This document shows, piece by piece, positions 1 through 7,243 of a stretch of DNA of 25,789 nucleotides. Within the stretch, counting starts at the first letter, position 1, and the number at the start of each line of letters is the position of its first letter. The notes beneath the pieces are model-generated. The model was given only the letters and a program-made list of their open reading frames with translations. It was not told the DNA's origin and made no database searches. The stretch is from CAYSPT01 sp964432985 (GTDB lineage: Bacteria; Muiribacteriota; CAYSPT01), in NCBI GenBank assembly GCA_964432985.1, contig CAYSPT010000070.1:1-25789 (forward strand), in the 5' to 3' direction. The translations under genes were made by a program, and so were the position numbers.

Positions 1-222
1 AACGTACCTCCCGGCACCAGCCGCTCCCCGGTATGGTCGGTGGACGGTAATCAGGTTGCCTTCCTGTCCGATGATGGCCGAACCGGTACGATCTACGTGA
101 TCAATACCGACGGTACCGCTCCCCCCCGGCCGGTGACGGAGATTCAGGATGTAAGCCCTTTTGATTCGTTGTCGTGGTCTCCAGCGGAGGCCGACCCGTT
201 TCCCGACATTTTCGATCAGTGA
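1..222 (+). CDS. C-terminal end of a TolB/PD40-type beta-propeller protein (5' truncated)
   Basis: The reading frame is open from base 1 and stops at 220-222, so only about 73 C-terminal residues are visible. Two blade-like motifs can be seen. One is a W-S-x-D-G-x-x-V-A-F pattern followed by an I-Y-V-I-N-T-D-G-T turn; the other is a closing L-S-W-S-P segment. These are typical of PD40/WD40-like TolB propeller repeats, which usually lie in the periplasm and act in protein-protein contacts. The exact function cannot be inferred from this fragment. A FecR-domain lipoprotein gene follows after 19 bp on the same strand, so the two may be co-transcribed. The GTG at base 40 is probably internal, because the propeller pattern continues upstream of it. 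Confidence 0.6.
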   Translation, partial: NVPPGTSRSPVWSVDGNQVAFLSDDGRTGTIYVINTDGTAPPRPVTEIQDVSPFDSLSWSPAEADPFPDIFDQ

Positions 223-241
223 AAGTTAAGGTGGTAATTTT

Positions 242-919
242 ATGAAAGCACGAAGCTTAATTCTTTTCATTATCGTGGCCGGTTGTTTCTGCGCGGTAGC
301 CGGATGCGGCAGCGGCGACGGCAGTGGACCGGATCAGCCGGTTGCCAGCGTACTGCAAACATTTAAAGAGGTTGAACACAAAAAAGCAGCTGCAATGAAC
401 TGGCAGAAGGCCGAGCGTGGCACTACCATGGATTCTCTAGATCGTCTCCGCACCGGCCAGTCGGCCAAAGCGGTACTCCTGTTCGTTGAAAACATCCGCA
501 CGACGCTGGGACCGCAGAGTCTCCTGGTTGTCAAGGATGGACCGGGCGAAAAAAAAGAACAGGGAATGTCCGTTCCCGATGTCGTTCTAAAAATAGCACA
601 GGGTCTGTGCCTTTTTGAGATTCCGGATGAAAAAGGTACGTCGCTCATGGTCGAAACACCGTACGCAATAATTACGCACCGTGGAACGGTTTTCGTCACG
701 GAGGTGGCTGACGACGGAAGCACGCGGGTGGTGGTGAAAAACGGGAGCGTTGACGTGAGTGCCGCCGGCAGCACCGTGATCTGCGGACCATCACAGGCTA
801 CCGTGATCAAGAAGGGAGCAGTTCCAGGAACTCCCGAAATAGTCAACCTGGCGCAGGAACCAGGATTTACCCTGGATGAAAAAGACTTGCCATCGGTCAA
901 GCGCAGAAAGTCATTCTGA
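242..919 (+). CDS. FecR-domain lipoprotein
   Basis: This 225-residue protein starts at an ATG preceded by an AAGGTGG ribosome binding site. Its N-terminus has a hydrophobic segment (residues 5-20) ending in A-V-A-G-C, a lipobox that would put the lipidated cysteine at residue 22. Residues ~60-190 match the FecR fold in pattern: a hydrophobic strand series, V-E-T-P-Y-A-I-I-T-H-R-G-T-V-F, then V-K-N-G-S-V-D-V. Stand-alone FecR domains of this kind are often encoded next to CHASE2-containing signalling proteins, as here (next gene 35 bp downstream). It is probably an envelope-anchored sensor or binding partner of that receptor. The ligand is unknown. A 202-aa reading frame on the opposite strand is a shadow. 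Confidence 0.75.
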   Translation: MKARSLILFIIVAGCFCAVAGCGSGDGSGPDQPVASVLQTFKEVEHKKAAAMNWQKAERGTTMDSLDRLRTGQSAKAVLLFVENIRTTLGPQSLLVVKDGPGEKKEQGMSVPDVVLKIAQGLCLFEIPDEKGTSLMVETPYAIITHRGTVFVTEVADDGSTRVVVKNGSVDVSAAGSTVICGPSQATVIKKGAVPGTPEIVNLAQEPGFTLDEKDLPSVKRRKSF

Positions 920-954
920 TTCAAGCTGGAAACAGTATTCAAGAAAGCGGTTCT

Positions 955-3124
955 ATGGGAAAAAAACTAGTCGTCCCGTTGCTGGTGGCTGTTGTAGTGG
1001 CATTACTTATCCAGGGGGTTGTCACCGGACCGCTTCGAGGACTGGAAAAACGCCTGTCCGATTTTCTATTTACACTGCGAGGATCGTTTCCCGAACCCGA
1101 CCCACGGATCGTTCTGGTTACTATCGATGACCAGACCCTCTATAACAACCCCTACGGTACCTGGCCCTGGCGGCGTGAACACTATGCCGACATTATCGAG
1201 AAAATTTCCCGTCACTCACCGGCAACTGTTGTTTTAACTATGGTGTTCGACCAGCCGGGAGACCTATCCGGTGACAAGCGGTTGAGCCGGGTCATACGCT
1301 CCGCCGGCAACATAATACTGACGGGATTTCTGATGCCGGACGAGGAAAATCCCGATCGTGATCCTCTGTATATCAGGGCCATCCCCGAATTCCTTTCAGG
1401 CGCCGCCGGGGATGGATTTTGGAATGCAGTACTGGACAGGGATGGCGTGGTACGGTCGGTTCCTCTGATCACCAGAAATTATTATGGAGGATCACGGCTC
1501 TATTCCCTGGCGCTGGTAACGGTATCTCACTATGTGGGGCTGGGAACCGAAGGCATACAGATCAAAGACACCTCCGTCACCATTTCTCACGGAAAAGCGG
1601 GAATGGATACCTCTGTCCCGCTGGAGCCGTCGGGAGAGTACAACAACATGACGGTCAACTTCACCGGGGGCGCCAGGCAGTTCGAGTCAATCCCTTATCA
1701 CGAATTGTTTTCCGGTACCGGTAACGGTTTGGGCCTTACCGGTGACGTTTTGGGTCTTACCGGTGACNNNNNNNNNNNNNNNNNNNNNNNNNNNNNNNNN
1801 NNNNNNNNNNNNNNNNNNNNNNNNNNNNNNNNNNNNNNNNNNNNNNNNNNNNNNNNNNNNNNNNNNNGGTCTTACCGGTGACAGTTTGGGTCGTACCGGT
1901 GACAGTTTGGGTCGTACCGGTGACAGTTTAGGTCTTACTGGTGACAGTGTGGATCTTACCGATAAAATAGTCTTGATCGGCACGACTTTGTCGGGAGAAC
2001 ACGAGACATACCAAGCACCGTTGGGTGGTAAGCTGGCCGGTGTTGAACTGCTGGCCAACGCCGTTTCAACCATTCTCGAACGAAGGTTCCTGCGCAGGTG
2101 CTCTCCCGCGATTGACCTGAGTTATCTCCTGGTTGTTTCGGTCATTGGCTCCGTGTTGTTCTGCCTGGTATCGCCTTTATGGAGCTGGGCGGTTGGGCTG
2201 CTCATGGGATTTGGTCTGTGGTGCACTGCCTTGTTTATGTTCTCCCGCGGACTCGTGGGCCCTCTGGCTGCACCTTTGCTCAGCCTGGTGGTGTTGTACC
2301 TGGCAAGCCTGGCGTATCACTACACCGGGGAGCGCCGTGCCTTCAGGCAGTACCGGCGGGAGCAGGACTTGCTCGAACGTGATATTGAACTTGCCAGGCG
2401 TATTCAGAAACGGCTTATGCCTGATTATCCACCGGCCATGAGTAACCTTTCCATCTCCGCCCGCACCCGTCCGGCCCGCAGCCTGGGCGGCGATTTCTAT
2501 GATTTTTTCATGTTCGACGAGGAGCGGATCGGCTGTGTTATCGCCGACATCAGCGGAAAGGGTGTTTCGGCTGCACTCCTCATGAATATGATAAGGAGCG
2601 TTTTCAAAACCGTCATCGGCACGATGGGAGAACGGGAAGACGTCCTGTCAGTGGTAAATCACCATGTCAGCAACGAGGAGATCATCCAGGAATCGAGCTT
2701 CGCCACCTGTATTTACCTGGTCGCCGATATTCGTAAAAGCTCGCTGACATTTAGTAATGCCGGTCATTCTCCGGCGCTGCTGTTCAGGGACGGAGAACCG
2801 GTGGCCGAGTTGAAAGCCCATGGGGTTCCCGTGGGTATATTGAAGGAGAGCACCTACCGCAGCAGCAGCGTTCCGATTCATCCCGGTGACGTCATCGTCC
2901 TTTACACTGATGGTTTCCCCGAAGCCCACAATGTTCAGACAGAGCAGTTCGGAACGGACCGGCTTATCGAAATAGTGGCTGCCTGCCGGGATTCGTCCCC
3001 GGAAGAGATCCTGGAACGAGTGTTTGCCGAAGTCGACTGTTTCACCGAAGGCCGGAGTCAGTTCGACGACATGACCATGGTGGTTTTCAAAGTACTTACC
3101 TCCTCCGCTGCGCATAATGAATAG
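955..3124 (+). CDS. CHASE2-domain SpoIIE-type (PP2C) phosphatase, interrupted by an assembly gap
   Basis: An N-terminal membrane anchor (residues ~4-26) is followed by a periplasmic CHASE2 sensor (IVLVTIDDQ, PWRREHYA, and the closing DLTDKIVLIGTT with ANAVSTIL). Several transmembrane helices follow (about 2125-2325). A short coiled linker containing R-R-I-Q-K-R-L-M-P then leads to a cytoplasmic SpoIIE/RsbU-type serine phosphatase with G-G-D-F-Y-D, D-I-S-G-K-G-V, N-A-G-H and F-D-D-M-T motifs. Such proteins usually dephosphorylate anti-anti-sigma factors. A run of 100 Ns (1768-1867) sits inside a heptapeptide repeat just before DLTDK. The frame before the gap (codons starting at 955) and after it differ by one base, which is expected because 100 is not a multiple of three; the gap length is a placeholder. 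I therefore treat the two open frames as one gene. It pairs with the upstream FecR lipoprotein. Confidence 0.85.
1726..1966 (+). repeat. 21-bp in-frame tandem repeat in the CHASE2 gene (S-L-G-L-T-G-D heptads)
   Basis: Two units lie before the N gap (1726-1746, 1747-1767). A partial unit (1868-1882) and three full units (1883-1945) follow it. Each encodes (S/V/G)-L-G-(L/R)-T-G-D. The next 21 bases (1946-1966) encode S-V-D-L-T-D-K, the normal CHASE2 sequence, and look like a diverged unit, so the array may have grown from native coding sequence. The true copy number is hidden by the gap. Confidence 0.9.
1768..1867. other. Assembly gap (100 Ns) inside the tandem repeat
   Basis: There are exactly 100 undetermined bases flanked on both sides by the same 21-bp repeat. 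This is the usual result of short-read assembly collapsing a tandem array. The real length is unknown and probably a multiple of 21. Confidence 0.97.
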
Positions 3125-3139
3125 TCCATTTACGCGTGC

Positions 3140-3168
3140 TTGACCACCGTTTTTAGGTCTGCTATCAT
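3140..3168 (+). promoter_or_regulatory. Sigma-70-type promoter for the carboxylase genes
   Basis: A TTGACC -35 box (3140-3145) is separated by exactly 17 bases from a TATCAT -10 box (3163-3168). The predicted start is near 3175. It lies 16 bases downstream of the phosphatase stop codon and upstream of the carboxyltransferase gene, so it separates the signalling group from the metabolic genes. Confidence 0.6.
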
Positions 3169-3170
3169 GT

Positions 3171-3197
3171 GCTAAATCAGCCTGTGGCTGATTTAGC
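3171..3197 (+). promoter_or_regulatory. Perfect 12-bp palindrome at the predicted transcription start
   Basis: The arms 3171-3182 and 3186-3197 are exact reverse complements separated by TGT. The palindrome begins 2 bases after the -10 box and ends 2 bases before the ribosome binding site (GGGAGGAG). Its position suits a repressor operator overlapping the start site, or a hairpin at the 5' end of the mRNA controlling access to the ribosome site. There is no T-tract, so it is not a standard terminator. Confidence 0.65.
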
Positions 3198-3214
3198 TTG
3201 GGAGGAGAAAGCCA

Positions 3215-4777
3215 ATGGACGAAGAGCCTCTCATCCATGAAAAACTTCGAGAGTTGGAAGCCCTGCGGGAACAGGCCCGTCTCGGCGGCGGCCAGGGAAG
3301 AATAGATGCTCAGCACAGCAAAGGAAAACTGACGGCCCGGGAACGACTCGAGCTGCTGCTCGATGCGGGAAGTTTCAGAGAACTGGACATGTTCGTGGTG
3401 CACCGATGCAGAGATTTCGGGCTGGAAGAAAATAAGGTACTGGGTGATGGTGTGATAACCGGATACGGCACTATCAACGGGCGGCCGGTGTACGTCTTCA
3501 GTCAGGATTTCACCGTTCTGGGCGGGTCACTTTCAGAAACCTTTTCCGAGAAGATCTGTAAGATCATGGACCTGGCGTTGAAAAACGGTCTACCGGTCAT
3601 CGGGCTCAACGACTCGGGCGGCGCCCGGATACAGGAAGGTGTTGTCAGCCTGGGCGCTTACGCCGAGATATTTCTGAGAAACACCCTCTGCTCGGGAGTC
3701 ATCCCACAGATATCGGTTGTACTGGGTCCCTGCGCCGGCGGTGCCGTATACTCGCCGGCTATTACAGATTTTATTTTTATGGTAGAAAAAACCTCTTACA
3801 TGTTTATTACTGGTCCCGACGTGGTCAAGACCGTTACCCACGAGGACGTGACTTTCAACGAGTTGGGAGGCGCCAAGGTTCACAGTACTAAAAGCGGCGT
3901 GTGTCACTGCGAGTACGAAACCGAGGCCGAAGCGCTGGCGGATGTAAGGAAACTCATGTCGTTCATTCCTCAGAACAACATGGAAGACCCGCCCTTTGTG
4001 GAGACGGACGATCCGATTGACCGCCGCGAGGAAGATCTTCTGTACGTCGTTCCGGACGCGCCCAACAAACCCTATGACATGAAGCGGATCATCGAGCTCA
4101 CTGTTGACAATGGTGATTTTTTTGAGATACATAAAGATTTTGCCAAAAACATTATCGTGGGATTCGCCCGCCTCGGGGGCTACCCGGTGGGCATCGTAGC
4201 CAACCAGCCAGCGGTACTGGCAGGAGTGCTGGACATCAATTCTTCGATTAAGGCCGGCCGGTTTGTCAGGTTCTGCGATGCTTTCAACGTTCCAGTCATA
4301 ACCTTCGAGGATGTCCCCGGATTCATGCCGGGAACCGCTCAGGAGTACGGCGGGATCATCAAAAACGGCGCTAAACTGCTGTACGCCTACTGCGAGGCCA
4401 CGGTACCGAAACTCACGGTAATCACCCGGAAAGCTTATGGCGGTGCCTATGATGTCATGAGCTCCAAGCACATCAGGGGAGACGTGAATCTGGCCTGGCC
4501 CACCGCCGAAATCGCCGTGATGGGGCCGGAGGGCGCGGTAAAAATTATTTTCCGCAAGGAGCTTAAGGCCCACCCCGATCCGGAGGCGCGAAAAGCAGAG
4601 CTGGTGGCCGACTACCAGGCCAAATTCGCCAATCCGTACGTCACCGCCAGCCGCGGGTATATCGATGACGTCATCGATCCGAGAGACACCAGGAAGTACC
4701 TGATAGAGGGACTGCAACTGCTGGAGAACAAGCGAGACAAGAATCCACCCAAAAAACATGGAAACATACCGTTGTAA
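3215..4777 (+). CDS. pccB: Acyl-CoA carboxylase carboxyltransferase subunit, propionyl-CoA carboxylase beta type
   Basis: This 520-residue protein has the usual length of a PccB-type carboxyltransferase. It contains both crotonase-like halves. The N-terminal half has K-L-T-A-R-E-R-L, D-S-G-G-A-R-I-Q-E-G and G-P-C-A-G-G-A-V-Y-S-P-A. The C-terminal half has D-V-P-G-F-M-P-G, R-K-A-Y-G-G-A-Y and A-V-M-G-P-E-G-A-V, with the G-G-A oxyanion-hole elements. The enzyme moves the carboxyl group from carboxybiotin to an acyl-CoA, giving methylmalonyl-CoA if the substrate is propionyl-CoA. The start ATG has a GGGAGGAG ribosome site 8 bases upstream. Biotin carboxylase and biotin carrier genes follow, so it is a carboxylase subunit rather than a sodium-pump decarboxylase. 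Acetyl- or butyryl-CoA as substrate is not excluded. Confidence 0.85.
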   Translation: MDEEPLIHEKLRELEALREQARLGGGQGRIDAQHSKGKLTARERLELLLDAGSFRELDMFVVHRCRDFGLEENKVLGDGVITGYGTINGRPVYVFSQDFTVLGGSLSETFSEKICKIMDLALKNGLPVIGLNDSGGARIQEGVVSLGAYAEIFLRNTLCSGVIPQISVVLGPCAGGAVYSPAITDFIFMVEKTSYMFITGPDVVKTVTHEDVTFNELGGAKVHSTKSGVCHCEYETEAEALADVRKLMSFIPQNNMEDPPFVETDDPIDRREEDLLYVVPDAPNKPYDMKRIIELTVDNGDFFEIHKDFAKNIIVGFARLGGYPVGIVANQPAVLAGVLDINSSIKAGRFVRFCDAFNVPVITFEDVPGFMPGTAQEYGGIIKNGAKLLYAYCEATVPKLTVITRKAYGGAYDVMSSKHIRGDVNLAWPTAEIAVMGPEGAVKIIFRKELKAHPDPEARKAELVADYQAKFANPYVTASRGYIDDVIDPRDTRKYLIEGLQLLENKRDKNPPKKHGNIPL

Positions 4778-4786
4778 AATTATCTC

Positions 4787-4918
4787 CGTCCTTTCTACAC
4801 TCACAAAGTCGAGGGCGGAAACGTAAACATGGAACGACGAAAGGTATTGTTGTGGGCGTAGAGATAGTGAACGAGAAGATACCCAAGAATGTCGTAACTT
4901 CCTACTGGCCTATAGAAC
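4787..4918 (+). repeat. Dispersed intergenic element, copy A
   Basis: This lies in the 208-bp space between the carboxyltransferase and biotin carboxylase genes. Its right half (from 4827) resembles 17167-17270: ACATGGAACGA, then ATGTC, TATAGA and similar blocks in the same order. The first 33 bases from the ATG match at 26 positions by hand count, and both copies encode a ten-codon mini-ORF ending in TAG (M-E-R-R-...). Its left half (4787-4818) resembles 9890-9921 (ACACTCAC, GAGGG-GG). No known RNA or insertion element is recognised. Confidence 0.5.
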
Positions 4919-4985
4919 ATGATTCAGTAACTGTGTCAAGCAATCCCACCCTCTGAACAGGAAGCGTAGAAAGTAAGGTTATAAG

Positions 4986-6497
4986 GTGAAAAAAACTGTC
5001 TTTGGCAGAGTGCTGGTGGCCAACCGTGGTGAGATCGCGCTGAGGATCATCAGGGGCTTGAGGGAGATGGGGATAGAATCGGTGGCAGTTTTCTCTCACA
5101 TAGATCGAAACGCCCCCTTCGTCAAGCAGGCAGATTACGCTTACTGTATCGGGGAACCGGAGCCGCTGAAAAGTTATCTCGACAAGGAGAAGATCCTGGC
5201 CGTGGCTGAACGCTCAGGTGCGAAAGCCATCCACCCCGGCTACGGTTTTCTGGCGGAAAACCCGGAGTTCGCCACCATGTGCCGGGAGCGCAACATCGTT
5301 TTTATCGGGCCTAATCCCGAGGTCATTTCACTGATGGGAGACAAGATCGCCGCCCGCAGCCTGGCCAGAAAACTGGAGGTGCCGCTCATCCCGGGGATGG
5401 AACAGCCATCCGAATCCAAAGAAGAACTTCAACACTTCGCAAGCGAGATCGGATACCCGCTTCTCATCAAGGCCGCTTACGGCGGCGGCGGTAAGGGAAT
5501 GCGGGCGGTGTTCGACGAAAAGGACCTGGAGCGTTCTCTGGAGTCGGCCATGAACGAAGCCTATACTGCCTTCGGCAATCCCACCATTTACCTGGAAAAG
5601 CTCGTCCAGGAACCACGGCACATCGAGGTGCAGGTGGTGTGCGATCACTTTGGCCACGGGATCTATTTCCCGGAACGGGAGTGCTCCATTCAGCGCCGTC
5701 ACCAGAAACTGGTGGAGGAGACACCGTCCACCGCCGTGCACAGTGAATTGAGAAAGAAACTCGGTGAAACGGCAGTTGAACTGGCACTAAATTCCGGTTA
5801 CGACAGCGTCGGTACCGTGGAGTTCCTGATGGACCGGAACCGGAATTTCTACTTTCTGGAAATGAACACCCGCCTGCAGGTGGAGCACCCGGTGACAGAG
5901 ATGATCAGTGGTATTGACCTGTTTAAATGGCAGGTGGAAATCGCCGCCGACCGGAAGCTGCCGATGAAGCAGGAGCACATCCTCTGCCGTGGTGCGGCCA
6001 TCGAGTGCCGGATCTGCGCCGAGGATCCCTTCAACAACTTTTTACCTGCATCCGGTACGGTCTCGTACCTCTACGAGCCGGCGGGACCCGGTGTGAGGGT
6101 GGATTCGGGAATCGAAACCGGCTCCGAAGTCGCGCTGTTCTACGATTCTCTCCTGGCCAAGCTGGTGTGCTGGGGATACACCAGAGAAGAGGCCATCGAT
6201 CGAACTCACCGGGCACTGGCGGAGTATTCCATAAACGGAGTTAAAACGACTATTCCGTTTCACCGGCTGGTGATGCAGTCGGCAGAGTTCCGCTCCGGCT
6301 CGACCACCACTGATTTCATCGACCGTTACCTGAAGGACCTTATCGGCGGTCAGGAGGAGACGGCTCGCGAAGAAGAAAACCTGGCAGCGGTAGCAGCGGC
6401 TCTCGGTTTCCTGGACCGCTCAGGGCAAACGGCTGCAGCTACTACGGAGAAAAAGAATAAAAGCGCCTGGCGGGACACCTATCGGGGGTGGAAATAA
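4986..6497 (+). CDS. Biotin carboxylase subunit of acyl-CoA carboxylase
   Basis: This 503-residue ATP-grasp enzyme carboxylates biotin using ATP and bicarbonate. Visible are the N-terminal V-L-V-A-N-R-G-E-I-A motif (residues ~9-18), the H-P-G-Y-G-F-L-A-E-N block, the glycine loop G-G-G-G-K-G-M-R (166-173), E-C-S-I-Q-R-R-H-Q-K, and E-M-N-T-R (292-296) followed by L-Q-V-E-H-P. The protein ends about 50 residues after the carboxylase C-terminal domain with a low-complexity tail and has no biotinyl domain. That domain is encoded separately 1 bp downstream. The start is a GTG with only a weak GTAAGG upstream. I chose it because the family motif begins 8 codons later. It probably partners with the carboxyltransferase at 3215. 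Confidence 0.9.
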   Translation: MKKTVFGRVLVANRGEIALRIIRGLREMGIESVAVFSHIDRNAPFVKQADYAYCIGEPEPLKSYLDKEKILAVAERSGAKAIHPGYGFLAENPEFATMCRERNIVFIGPNPEVISLMGDKIAARSLARKLEVPLIPGMEQPSESKEELQHFASEIGYPLLIKAAYGGGGKGMRAVFDEKDLERSLESAMNEAYTAFGNPTIYLEKLVQEPRHIEVQVVCDHFGHGIYFPERECSIQRRHQKLVEETPSTAVHSELRKKLGETAVELALNSGYDSVGTVEFLMDRNRNFYFLEMNTRLQVEHPVTEMISGIDLFKWQVEIAADRKLPMKQEHILCRGAAIECRICAEDPFNNFLPASGTVSYLYEPAGPGVRVDSGIETGSEVALFYDSLLAKLVCWGYTREEAIDRTHRALAEYSINGVKTTIPFHRLVMQSAEFRSGSTTTDFIDRYLKDLIGGQEETAREEENLAAVAAALGFLDRSGQTAAATTEKKNKSAWRDTYRGWK

Positions 6498-6498
6498 T

Positions 6499-7065
6499 AT
6501 GCCTACTCTTCTGGCTAAGTTCAACGATCGGGACATTGAAATAGTCATCCCCGACAGGGCGCCTGTCGTGGGCGTCAGCTGTACTGAAGCGGTCATCCTG
6601 GTCGACGGTACGGAGTACTGTTGTGAGTGGGTTAAAAACAAAACCAACGGGACCGTTCACTATTCCCTGCTCATCGATAACCGTCCGGTAATGGTCTCTG
6701 TGCGTTCGAAAAACGAGCGGTTCCGGATGAGTCTCAACAGCAGGGAACTCAAGTGCACCATGGTTGACAAAAGGATCTGGGATCTCAAAAAACGGATAAA
6801 ACGGTCCGACCGGGTGGTGACCCGGGAAACGATCAGAGCTCCCATGTCCGGGCAGATCGTCCGTCTTCAGGCCTCTGTAGGAGATATTCTTCAGCCTCAA
6901 TCTCCCGTGGTCACCCTGGAAGCAATGAAAATGGAGATGGACATCAACACCACCAAGGGCGGAAAACTGGAGGAACTTAAAGTAAAGGCAGGTGACGGAG
7001 TCGAAGCTGACATGGTGTTGGCTGTGATTAACACACAACCAGACAATAATCATCCGCCAACTTAA
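6499..7065 (+). CDS. Biotin carboxyl carrier protein with N-terminal BT-like barrel
   Basis: This 188-residue protein begins 1 bp after the biotin carboxylase stop codon, which implies translational coupling. Residues ~110-180 form a biotinyl domain with the E-A-M-K-M-E motif; the biotinylated lysine would be residue 144. The first ~100 residues resemble the BT barrel that links the carboxylase and carrier domains in fused propionyl- and methylcrotonyl-CoA carboxylase alpha subunits (Y-S-L-L-I-D-N-R-P-V pattern). The gene pair therefore looks like an alpha subunit split at the BC/BT boundary. The protein would carry biotin between the carboxylase and the carboxyltransferase. Confidence 0.85.
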   Translation: MPTLLAKFNDRDIEIVIPDRAPVVGVSCTEAVILVDGTEYCCEWVKNKTNGTVHYSLLIDNRPVMVSVRSKNERFRMSLNSRELKCTMVDKRIWDLKKRIKRSDRVVTRETIRAPMSGQIVRLQASVGDILQPQSPVVTLEAMKMEMDINTTKGGKLEELKVKAGDGVEADMVLAVINTQPDNNHPPT

Positions 7066-7084
7066 AAAAATCATTCTCCGATTT

Positions 7085-7145
7085 GAGGACAGTCATCCTC
7101 CAATGTGAGGACAGTCATCCTCCAATGTGAGGACAGTCATCCTCC
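7085..7145 (+). repeat. 22-bp intergenic tandem repeat, 2.8 copies
   Basis: Units at 7085-7106, 7107-7128 and 7129-7145 are identical over their shared length. Each contains the inverted repeat GAGGA...TCCTC. Unlike the repeats inside genes here, the period is 22, not 21, so it would not keep a reading frame. It runs directly into a REP-like hairpin. Confidence 0.9.
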
Positions 7146-7235
7146 GGCTTGACCGGAGGATCCACCTGAAGGAGTGAGAATGGATTGCCCGATCGAGTCG
7201 GGCAATGACCACGGTGAGTCATTCACCTGAAGGAG
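7140..7235 (+). repeat. REP-like hairpins flanked by a duplicated ribosome-binding segment
   Basis: Two perfect hairpins are present: 7140-7160 (8-bp stem, loop CTTGA) and 7184-7206 (9-bp stem ATTGCCCGA/TCGGGCAAT, loop TCGAG). The second is bracketed by two copies of the 12-mer CACCTGAAGGAG, at 7163-7174 and 7224-7235. The right copy is the working ribosome site of the next gene. This fits insertion of a hairpin element with duplication of the target. Confidence 0.7.
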
Positions 7236-7243
7236 GTAGCACA

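Noticed and set aside
334..942. Long reverse-strand reading frame opposite the FecR gene
   Set aside because: It is a shadow with no ribosome site or recognisable protein pattern; the forward protein has a lipobox and FecR motifs. The same applies to the other long antisense frames, such as 3590-4804, 20202-21305 and 24550-25710.
955..3124. Two separate genes or a frameshifted pseudogene in the CHASE2 region
   Set aside because: The frame change falls exactly at the 100-N gap, whose length is a placeholder, and both sides carry the same repeat and continuous domain content.
4780..4956. Open frame through element copy A (V-V-G-V-E-I-V-N-type peptide)
   Set aside because: It looks somewhat protein-like, but has no start signal and is not kept in copy B beyond a few residues.
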